In this document: one piece after another, positions 25,701 to 37,700 of the stretch | Position numbering within the stretch: the stretch's first letter is position 1 | How the letters are laid out: each line of letters opens with the position of its first letter | Assembly (NCBI GenBank): GCA_963971305.1 | Contig: OZ020308.1 | Coordinates: 33,757,275 to 33,821,274, forward strand | Length of the DNA: 64,000 nt | Direction: 5' to 3' | From: Arcuatula senhousia | Lineage: Eukaryota; Mollusca; Bivalvia; Mytilida; Mytilidae | Notes under the pieces: model-generated | The model's database searches: none | Told to the model about the DNA's origin: nothing | Seen by the model: the letters and a program-made list of their open reading frames with translations, nothing else | Program-made: the position numbers and the translations under genes

Positions 25701-28700
25701 GGGGGTTTTCTTCCCCCGCTCCCCACCACCTCAACCCCCCTTGTCACCCCTGTATCCCTGCTCCCCACCTCTTCCACCCCTGCTTCCCGTCCCCTATACC
25801 CTGCTCCCCGCCTCCTCAACCCCCGTCCCCCCTATCTGCCTGTCTGACCCCTCATTTATAGGGTGTCAATTTTCATGGTTTTGACAGCCACAAAAATATT
25901 TGAATTTTATGTAGTGCTAACTTTATATTGATCCCTTTCACATGTTTCAGCAACCTGTGCAAACAAAAAATTAAAAATCAATGCACAGGCCAATTTAGTA
26001 CAAAAATCTTAGATTTATTGTCAAGAAGCCACTTGTTGAGAAATTTGCTATAAACATTTTTGCTAACTTGAAGTAAATCTTAAGTGAAAGTTCCTTAAAT
26101 TCAATAGGGTTCCTCCTTTTATGGTATGTAACAGTAGAACAAAGTGTTAAAAATTGGCTAAAACTTTGAGAGTAATTGTTTGGAAAACACTTTTTTAGAA
26201 GTTTTCTAAAGTTTTTCTGTCATTTTGACCTTGACCTTGAACAGATTTACCCTAAAATCAACAGGGTTCCTCTTCCTATGAGAAATTTGTCTTCCATTTC
26301 CAGGTCAGTTGGGCACTCTTTCCTGTTTTACGAATGGCTGGATGGGGTATCCTTAGCATAATTAAGTGCAACCCCTTGTTATGCTAGTATTTACACAATA
26401 TCTGAAGACACGGGCATACTGGTGTTTTTCACAGAGGACCTATATTTTGTTTTTTTTTTTTAGGTTTTGCCTTACTTGGAAAGGTTTGAGAAGATAGTGT
26501 TATGGTTTGGAGGCACAGACTATAATTCATGGAGGGCTACTGTGACACTAGCAAAGAAACTGGGTGACAGTAGATGTCATGTGTTTAGGTAGGCTAATTA
26601 GCAATCCTCATCATGTTTTTAAGTATATGAACTCTAATTGGATTAATTATACCCCTGCTTCAAAGAAGTGGAAGGTATACTGTTTTACCCTTGTCTAACT
26701 AACTAACTAACTAACTAAATTCTTTATTTAACGAAGGTAACTCATTTAACAATACAATATGTTAATCTCACTAGAGGCCTTCATATAAAACGATATAATG
26801 TTACAATCAAAAAGAAGCAATAATATATAAACATGTTTTGTAACGGCAAGAATGTTTACAGGAAAGATTGTGTTCTATTATTTTGAAGCTTAATAAGATA
26901 TTCTGATATTTTTACTTTAAAAGTTTCCAAATTTTTAGTTCCCCTTATTTCAATTGGTAATTTATTCCAAACAATGATACCTGCCTGTTCATCAGTTTGC
27001 CTGTCCGTAACAAATTTTCTGCCACAGTTTTCTTAGCAACTGCTTTATTGATGCAAATTTCTGTCCCAGTTTTAATGGCAACTACTTGACGTAGAGATCT
27101 AACAAATTTTCTGTCACAGTTTTCTTTGCAACTACTTGATGTAGAGATCTGATTTTTTGCATATAGCTTTATCTAGGTAAAAAAAATGTGTTTCCTATTA
27201 CACATGTTACATGTCCCAAAACAATAGGTAGGTAAGTTTATTTTTTAAATTAATTTTAAAATTTTTTCTTACCTTGAGAAATAAAGAGTGGAATTAAAGG
27301 CTAGGCATGAAAAAATAGGTAGGGTAAGGTAACCAGAAACACACATAATGTTTTTTTATACCCCCCGCTTCAAAAGGGAGGGTATATAGTGATTGGGATG
27401 TCTGTCCGTCCGTCCGTGTGTCTGTCCCTCCATGACGCCTAAGGGTACCCTACCCATCTCTTATCCACAACTCCTCCTAAACCCCTTGATGGACTTTCAT
27501 GAAACTTTCACACATTCTTTGTCACATAATGTAGATGTGCACCTACTATTCTAAAATGTGATCAGAATGATTTTTGGGGTTTCCCATAGTAAAACATGGA
27601 CTTAGCCATTCCACTACAAGGTGGGTACCCATCTCTTATCCACAACTCCTCCTACCCCCCTTGATCATGTTGATGGATTTTCATGAAACTTTCACACATT
27701 CTTTGTCACATAATGTAGATGTGCGCCTACTATTTTAAAATTTGATAAAAATGATTTTGGGATTTCCCAAAGCAAAACATGGACTCAGCCATTCAACTAC
27801 ATGGGGGTACCCATCTCTTATCTGCAGCTACTCCTAAAGCCCTTGATGGATTTTTAGAAGAATTACACACTTGTAATCTTTGTGACATAATGTAGATGTG
27901 CACCTACTATTTTACAATTTGATAAGAATGATTTTTGGGGTTTCACATAGCAAAACATGGACTCAGCCATTCGACTACATAGGGGTACCCACCTCTTATC
28001 CGCTACTCATCCTTACCCCCCTTGATGGATTTTCATGAAACTTTCACACATTCTTTGTCACATAATGTAGATGTGCGCCTACTATTTTAAAATTTGATCA
28101 AAATGATTTTGGGGTTTCCCAAAGCAAAACATGGACTCAGCCATTCAACTACATGGGGGTACTCATCTCTTATCTGCAGCTACTCCTAAAGCCCTTGATG
28201 GATTTTTAGAAGAATTACACACTTGTAATCTTTGTGACATAATGTAGATGTGCACCTACTATTTTGCAATTTGATAAGAATGATTTTTGGGGTTTCCCAT
28301 AGCAAAACATGGGCTTAGCCATTCCACTACAAGGGGGTACCGATCTCTTATCAGCATTTCCTCCTAAACCCCTTGATGGATTTTCATGAAACTTTCAGAC
28401 ATTCTTTGTCATATAATGTAGATGTGCACCTTCTATTTTAAAATTTGATCAGAATGATTTTGGGGTTTCCCAAAGCAAAACATGGACTCAGCCATTCAAC
28501 TTCATGGCGGTACCCATCTCTTATCTGCGACTCCTCCTAAAGCCCTTGATGGATTTTCAGAAGAATTACACACAATCTTTGTGACATAATGTAGATGTGC
28601 ACCTACTATTTTGCAATTTGATAAGAATGATTTTTGGGGTTTCCCATAGCAAAACATGGACTCAGCCATTCAACTACATGGGGGTACCCACCTCTTATCC

Positions 28701-31700
28701 ACAACTCCTCATAAACCCCTTGATGGATTTTCAGAAGAATTACACATGATCTTTGTGACATAATGTAGATGTGCACTTACTATTTTAAAATTTGATCAGA
28801 ATGAGTTTTTGGGTTTCCCATAGCAAAACATGGACTTAATCATTCGACAACATGGGGGTACCCATCTCTTATCCAAGACTCCTCCAAAACCCCTTGATGG
28901 ATTTTCATGAAACTTTCACACAATCTTTGTGACATAATCTCTTATCCAAGACTCCTCCAAAACCCCTTGATGGATTTTCATGAAACTTTCACACAATCTT
29001 TGTGACATAATGTAGATGTGCACCATCAATTTTAAAATTTTATCTGATTAATTTTTTGGGGGGCAGGGGTATTTATTTGTGAGCTGCTGCTCACAGTTTT
29101 TCTAGTTTGGCCTTATAGTGCCCTATGGTGTTTAAAAATTTTATGCTCCCAGGTCACCTAACTTCTGTTTAGCGAATGCTTAGGTTTTCAAACACACAGT
29201 GGACATTGATGCAAAATTTCTTTCACAGTTTTTCAAGCAACTACATAATGTAGAGGTCTAATATTGGATTTAGGTTTATTTTGTAGTGCCATATGATGAA
29301 TAGCCTTTTTATGCTGCTAAGAGACGGTCATCTTCTCTTTGTTTATTGAATACCTTAGGTTTTATGCAAGGCATACCATTTTGGGAGCGAGGGTATCACT
29401 AGTGAGCATATGCTCACAGACTTATTTGTTATGTCACCTGCAACTTTTTTGAATGGGACATAATGGAGCCACTTCAACACTACATTATATTTGTTCTCTT
29501 GCAATCACAAAAATTTATATAACAGATTTTCAAAGCAACTTCTTACAACAGCTTCTTGAAGTTTGGCATGTCCTATAATAAGAAAATTGGGCCAAACCAA
29601 GTAAACTGTTTATTGTTGATTTATTGGTAAAACATGATTGATATTTAAATCAGGGGTTCAAATTAACATTTAAAAGCAAAATGTCCAGGACTTTTTGAAG
29701 TTTTAGATGGAAAGTCCATCAGGTGTTATTAATTAAAAAGTCCTTACAACCCGTTTGATTTAACTATGGACTTTCAATTTACATCGTCATGAACAAGCCA
29801 ATCGGTAACAAAAACCGCAAAACGTCACAGTAAGAAAAACCAACATCAGCAGACTATTCATCAATATCCAATTAGATTTAATGTTTGCACGACCCATTCA
29901 TTCAATCAATGTATTTTTATGTCATCAAATGTAACAATTTGTGGTTTTTGTTAATGTTTGGCTTTGTTCATGACGACATAAATTTTCATTGTTGGGTTTG
30001 CTTACTTCACTTTACGCTACAATCGAAAGTCCATAGTTAAATTGGACGGGTTTTAATAGAAGTTACTGTTAATAAATGCAGGTCTAGGACTTTTGTATTT
30101 AAAGGTCCTTAATCAAAACTTGAAGGTCTCAGACCTCGCTAATTTGAACCCCTGTTTAAAGCTAGTAAAAGCTATATGCCAGCTTTCTAAATAACTTCTT
30201 TTATCAGCAATTTTCAGCATTTCCTTCTGATGTTTGCTAGTTGAGATTGACAATGCTATTATAAAAAACCCCTAAGATTTTATCATGCCCTTCTGGGCTT
30301 GCATGATACTTATCATAGTAAAATAAATCTCAGAATCAAAATGCCATTTATTTGTTATGTGTATTTGGTGTTGGCTTTGCGATGTGTTTGGGCTTTCTCA
30401 GACTTTAGATAATGATTTTCTGGCTCAAATTCTATTCACACTAAGATTTACAAACATACCGTATAAGTGTTTTTTTTGCGGGTGGAAAACTTCGCGATTT
30501 TGTTGAAAAAGGGGATAATTTTATTTACCCGTAATACATATTTCGCGGTTTAGAATATATTAAAACATTTTATATAGGCAATTAATATTTCAGGAGTTTT
30601 AATTTTCGAGTCCCGTTGTTGATCGCAAATAAAGCAAAAATTAAATCACTGCGAAAATAACCACTTATACGGTATAACATAGAAACTACTTATAACGACA
30701 CTGAAAACTAGACGATGGAGTCGCTGCCGACGTTACATATCCCAACATTCTCATCATAATTATTCCTTATTTTTCTCTATTACAGACCTATAGACGAAAG
30801 CCAAACACCTCTTGAGTTAGTGAGAGACAACATCAGTTTACATCATGTCATTAAGAAGACAAAGCCAATGTCCAACGATTATCTGATTAACTTTCAAAGC
30901 ATCAGAAATGAGGTCTGGCTAGAAATATTTAACCATGAGGATATGGCTGGAACAAAGGTATTTATCTTGAATATGTTAAGACATTTATGTTGCAATTATA
31001 TATTAGAAGAACTATAGAAACACACCATGTGATGTGGCCTGGGTGGCCGATTGGTCTAAAGGGCTGGTTTGAATACCAGACTCTTGATCACAGCTGATCA
31101 CCTCTCGGATGGTGTTTAAGTCCCATTTGTAATTTACAAATACAGGACTTCCCCACCTGTATGGGATTAGGTTTGCAATTACCTGCCCAAGATTGATGGT
31201 TTCCTCATGGTACTCTGGAATGTCATTATTTTTTATACAACCGCAAAAAAATTGCGGACGTATAATGGTATGATGCTGTCATCGGCGTTGTCGTCGTCGT
31301 TGTCTGTTAACTTTAATGTAAACACAATAACTTTAGTTCTAGTAATCCAAATGCAATGAAATTTCACAGTGATATACCTTACCGTTAAAGGATGGATGGG
31401 ATTGATTTTGGGGGTCCCACCTGTTTTGGTTTCGAAATTAGGGGCCAAAAATGCTATTTTTATGTTTGTTGCCACAATAACTTTAGTTCTAGTTATCCAA
31501 TTGCTTTGTACTTTGGCAATAACGTTCCTTTCCATAAAAGGGTGAATGGGATTGATTTTGGGGGTCTTCCCTTTTTTTGTTCCAAAATTAGGGACCAAAA
31601 AGGGGCAAAATATTCAAATATTTTATTGTTTCCACCATAACTTTGGTCCTAGTTGGCTTATTGCTGTGAAATTTGTGAAGAATGCTTCATACAATGATAA

Positions 31701-34700
31701 AAGAATGAACTGGATGAACTTTCACGCCCCCTTTTCCATGTTATGTAATTAAGGGCCAAAAGGGGCCAAAATCTAAATTTTTTTAATAGTGGACCGATTT
31801 AAAAAAAATTTTTTGCATGTTTGTTCTTGTCAAATAGCGGATGCAAAATAAAGAATTAATTTTTGCTACCCCATCTTTTTCCCCTTATTATATAATAAGG
31901 GGCCAAAAGGGACCAAAATCGAAATTTTTTTACTTGTGATCCGATTTTGAAAAATTTTTTTTGCATGTTTGTTCTTGTCAAATACCATAGTGGATACAAA
32001 ATTGAGAATTAATTTTTACCACCGCCCCCTTTTTCCCCCTATTATGTAATAAGGGGCCAAAATCGAAACTTATTTATTTGTGGTCTGATTTTGATCTCCT
32101 TTGGAAAAAAAATAATGCCTTTTAAAATGTGAATTTAGAAAGTCCACCAAAAGCTGCATGCGTCAAAAACCTTTGTTAGTCCACCATGGGCTGCATATGT
32201 CCAGAGCAATCGACTATCCATATTGGGCCTAAAATGTACAGGGTTCAACATGTTGGGGTCGTATCATGCTGCGCTCGGCGAAGCTTTTAATTATTACATG
32301 AAATTCCAGGGTTTTTCTAGAGTTCATAAAAATCATCAGAACTGTCCAAAATTTCTAGCAAAACATAAACAATTTGACAGGACCACCTAATTTTGTCAAC
32401 ATTCTTACATTTGGAATTTTCTGTAATGGATAAAGTCATATTTTGTCTATTAATGATATAAAGTTACAGTCGTTTAACATTGATTGCACATACTTAATGA
32501 TATTTAATGAAAAATCGTAGAAAATAAAAGAAATGAAGATTGGCTGATTTCCATTGTGGATGTTTTAGATTTACGATTATATTGTACGTTGTGTCGAGTA
32601 CACTTATTCCACATCTCAATTTCTTCTATATAATTGAATGAATTTATTAATGTGTAAAAACATGGCCAGCTAGTCCCTTACAAACCTTGCATAATGTCAT
32701 TCATTTTGTTATTGTAGTGATCAGGTTTATACATTGATTAATTCTTTCAAAATGTTACTATAGTATCATTTCGGGTTGGATTTCACGGAATGAAAAGTCC
32801 AGGTTATAAAATGGTGAATGTTTGGCTGGCGGGGAAGAAATTTTTGTAACAGTTTTCTCAGCAACTACTTATCACAGCCACTTGATATTTGGTATACAGC
32901 ATCAGAGTGGGGTCCCATAATGTGGGATTTATTTAAAGGTCTGTTGCTTACCAACTGCCTGTCTAACGAAATCCAGCCATTTTTGACTTAGACAGATTTT
33001 TTTCTGTTGACTACTGTGAAAATATTGATATTCATGGGGTTCTTATTTGAATAAAAGATATTTTTCAAACCAAGTATTGATAAATCCATGATTATGAAAT
33101 TTACTCCTTATCCAAGAAAAATGATACCCGTGAATTTTAGTACTTTCACAGTATACCATTTTTTTTTCTGTTCACTATGAACTCACTGTTTTCTATTTAC
33201 AATTATCTCTATATTTAACATATTTAAGTGGCAAAGATATGAACATTTCAACAAAGTTCTGAAAGGATTTCGCCCAGGAGAGTTGACTGTGTTCTCTGGA
33301 AGAACAGGGACAGGAAAAACTACATTCATGAGTGAATACTCTTTAGACCTTTGTATGCAAGGGGTAAGTCTTAGATGCAAATCGATTGATAATCATCCTA
33401 TCGCAGCAAAGAACAGGGGCAGGAAAAACTACTTTCATGAGTGAATACTCCTTAGATCCATTTAAACTGACCACCTAGCATGGTCCATGTTTGTTGAAAA
33501 GGATATTATATCATGTAAACCCTATGACTAGTTCATTTTAATACCATTGCACATCATGCACATCTGAACTTGGGTTTACCAACTTGAATAAGATTTGTCC
33601 AATTTAGACCATTTACACATACACTACATAATTTTGCCCCCAAATTATATAAACCATTGAGTTGATGATCAGAAACTTCAGGACTTTGTCAATCTTTTCT
33701 TTCCTGCTTTGCCAGGTCCATACACAGACTTTTTTCAGACAGGATGCATTAATATAGAGCGTTATGAAATTTAAGGGGGGTGCAGCAACAATTTGATCAA
33801 GATTCTCTTGGAATTTTAAGTGTTTTCCCTTAAACAGAGGTTGCATTCGCACCTATCGCACCCTGCTGTGTATGGGCCTGTTTACATTGAACCAAATAAG
33901 TATATTTTGGCTATTGTTAATCGATTTGTTTTCCTGAAAATGATTAAAATATTGGTTATATTTCAGGTAAACACTTTGTGGGGAAGTTTTGAAGTTAACA
34001 ATGTCAGACTTGCAAAAACCATGCTGACACAATTTGCCAAGTAGGTATCATCACAATGTATTATCACAGTCTTCCCGAAATGTGTCGGTCCACTGGACCT
34101 GACCAGCAAAAAAGGGCAAATTTTACTCTGGCCCAGCAAATTGTTAAATTTACAATAGAAATGTTTAGTCCAACTGGCAGTATTTGTGTTTAGGTTCAAC
34201 AAGCAAAGAACTTATTTCACAAAGACTGGCATCAAATGTAATGTCAGTCTTGCATACTGTGAAAAAAATATAATTTGTTAGTTTTAACAAGATCAATCAA
34301 GGTAACATGTCCTTGGGTTTATGAATTCAAGGGTTAGGCAACTTTACCCAACAAATCCATAGATAAATTTTCTGGACAAGATGAAATTGGCCAGTATAAA
34401 CAAGATCAAAATGATATTATTAAAATTTGATGAAAGGACTGCTACCTGGTTTGGTTTTTAGATAACTTTATTTCATTCATTATCTATTTAGACAAAATTA
34501 AGAAAAGAGGTCTGTTCCATAAGATCTATTTGAGTTATCTCAGGAACCGTACATGAGAATGATTTGAAACTTGGTAGGATCATGTTCAGTATGACACAAA
34601 CTACACGTCCTAAGCAATTTTCAGACCTGTCAGGCATCTTTTTCCTGTTTGGGACTTAGGCTGAGTGAAATATGTGAACATAACTATGAAAATTTCTGTC

Positions 34701-37700
34701 AAGCTTTTCTCAAGAACCATAAATGAGAATAATTTGAAACTTGATTGGATGGTTCAGTATGACAAACTGTACGTCCTAAGCAATTTTCAGACCTGTCCGA
34801 CATCTACTTCCTGTTTGGGACTTAGGCCAATGTGAAAATATGTGAACATGATATGAAAATTTCTGTCAAGCTTTTCATACAAGAGAATGATTTGAAACTT
34901 GGTAGGATGGTTCAGTATGACAAACTGTACTTTCTGCGCGATTTTCAGACCTGTTGGACTTATCTAGTTCCTAGTAAGGGCCAGGGGGGGGGGCATCTGT
35001 GTCCCATGGACACATTCCTTCTTTAAATTTATATATACATGTACATATATATGAAAATTTGTTTATGTACTGATTATAAAGATATTTTCATATACTTACT
35101 ATATACCATATGGATGCTGTATCAAATAACTCTCAATCAATCTTTTCTTGACTCACTGATGACTCCAATATACAGCAACCTAGCTTAACATTTTATGTAT
35201 ACAAATAATTAAGAAATAAAACTTGTGGGGAGACGATGTTGTTTTTGTAGTGTCTGTTAGTCTGTCTATCACAATGTTTGCTCAGAAACTACAGAACAGA
35301 ATTCAACAAAACTTGGGGTGTAGCAACTGCACCATAGGTAGTTGTGCATATTTACCAGGGAATTTTGATTCTCAAATTTTTGTAGGAGTTACATCCCATT
35401 TTATTTAGTGCAACCTTTCTTAAACTAGAGTATGGAATTTTATGAAGCCAGAACACTATATGTGGTTGTGTATATTTTCTGGAATTTATGATTCCTAAAT
35501 TTTTGTAGGAGTTATGGCTCTTTGGAGCTAGAAATTTTAAGAAAACCCTCATTAATCCTGGTATTCACTCTAACCCCTTTAACACTATTCAACCATGAAA
35601 TGTAGCCTGTACATCATATGTTGTTGTGCATATAACATGCACCAGGTAATTTTGATCCCAATATTTTGTGGAAATAACTTTTTGTGAAACACAGAAAGAC
35701 TTTGTTTTTTTTTTCAGACAAAACAAACTACTTCTTTATGATATCCATGCACTCTACGCCCAGAAATCTACTCTTTAGATATGTATTTTATAAAATTCTT
35801 TTCAAAAAGTATCTTTGATAACACTTGGATGAGTTTGACCTGTATGCTATTGCCATTCAATACAAACCTAAGTATATCTTATGACATCCTTTGCAGAAAG
35901 AACCTTTCAATGCATCTGGAGGAATTTGAGCAGTATGCTAACGACTTTCAGAACTTGCCTATGTATTTTATGACATTCTTTGGACAAGAAGATGTAAAGA
36001 AAATCATTGATGTAAGTCAGTCTTATATGACCAGTATCTTCAATAGCTACAGAAATCAATATAAAGTTATTAGATATTAAATTGAAAATAAATATATAAA
36101 TTTTTTTTTGTCTCCCATTCTTAACAACAGCTGTCCAAGTGGTTAAAGATTCGAGCCCAAATTCAATCACTAGTAAATGAGCATGAGACCATAACACGTA
36201 TGTAAATCCAACTGCAATCAGTTTTTATGAGCTGAATGGTCATTTTTGAATTTTATTCCTTATCAGCAGCACTAGAACCCCAAAATGGGAAATCAACAAT
36301 TAAAAAAGAAATGCTTAAAACCAAATGAAATCCAAATAAACAGTAATATCAAATATATCTAAGAACAAACTACAAGGCCAACCTTAAGTATATCTTTGTT
36401 TCCCCTCTCCAACAGGTACTTTTAGGTAGGGGTAGGTAGGAAATTTTTCATAAAGTAATATTTTGGTAAAATCGTCAAAAAGCACCCAAATATTACAATG
36501 AAAGAAACTATGTTCTAAATCTGGCAATAATTTTTTGGGTAGGGGCCTTTTTGACTGAGTAGATCGCTGGAGGGAAACAAACAATGTATTATTTTTGGCC
36601 CAATGGAGGGAGTTAAACCTTAGATTTAAGAATTTACATTAATTTGGAGAATGGTTATAAACAAATTGTAAACATAAGATATATCAGTTTGGTTAAGATA
36701 GGTTTCACTGTATCCTTAGACAGGTTTCACTGTATCGTTAGACAGGTATCCTTAGAGAGGTTTCACTTTATCCTTAGAAATGGTTTCACTGTATCCTTAG
36801 AAATGGTTTCACTGTATCCTTAGAAATGGTTTCACTGTATCCTTAGATAAGGTTACACTTTATCCTTAGACAGGTTTCACAGTATCCTTAGAAATGGTTT
36901 CACTGTATCCTAAGACAGGTTTCACTGTATCCTTAGATAAGGTTACACTTTATCCTTAGACAGGTTTCACTGTATCCTTAGACAGGTTTCACTGTATCCT
37001 TAGATAAGGTTACACTTTATCCTTAGACAGGTTTCACAGTATCCTTAGAAATGGTTTCACTGTATCCTTAGACAGGTTTAACTTTATCCTAAGACATGTT
37101 TCACTCTATTCTTATAAAAAAACCTTTTTAATATACTGTTCTCTTTACAGACTATGGCACATGCAGTATTTGTGTATGACATTCAGCATGTGATCCTGGA
37201 TAACTTACAGTTTATGTTAGGAGATGAGATGGCCTCTGTGGATAAATTCTCTTTCTCCAAACAGAACCTAGTCTATTCTTCATTCAGGAGGTTTGCCTCG
37301 GAACATAACTGTCACATTACACTGGTGATACATCCCAGAAAGGTAGGGGTAAAATCAAAGGGCTCTGAGTATTTACTTTTTGATAATTATTTTGGCCGGA
37401 TTTCGCAGAGGGAAAAATCCAGGTTATTAAAGGGGGTGTCACAGCCCCCTCCCCCGGAATACCCAATACCGTTTAAAAAAGGACAAAATACCATTAAAAA
37501 GACTGGAATACCGAATACTCTAAAGATCACGATGTACGCGTACCTAAAAAATTTGGAACATTGTGTACTGCATACCACACCTTGGCCTACCAAATACCCT
37601 TTAAAAAACACGGAATACCACGTACCAAAAAGGCTGTGACCCCCTCAATAAATGCTGAATGTAGGGCGGTGGGCAGGCGTGCTGGCAGGAAACAAATTTT

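Larger units (their letters stand above)
26649..29428 (+). mobile_element. Hairpin-type element interrupted by a LINE tail and another element (intron 5)
   Basis: Starts ATACCCCTGCTTCAAAG and resumes after the LINE fragment with TGCCTGTCCGTAACAAATTT. It is interrupted at 27358-29105, then ends with a GTGAGCATATGCTCAC hairpin and AGACTTATTTG/TT. Units carry CAGTTTTCTTxGCAACTAC. Confidence 0.6.

Noticed and set aside
25538..25847. Gly/Arg- and Pro/Leu-rich frames
   Set aside because: The C-rich foldback read on both strands.
31233..31752. Frames of 68-121 codons with [12 protein letters not shown] repeats
   Set aside because: Translation of the tandem units of the ATACAACCGC element.
35781..36080. 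99-codon single reading frame across exon 9 as an unspliced gene
   Set aside because: It joins decayed copies, exon 9 and intron sequence by chance; splice sites and homology define only 35897-36011.
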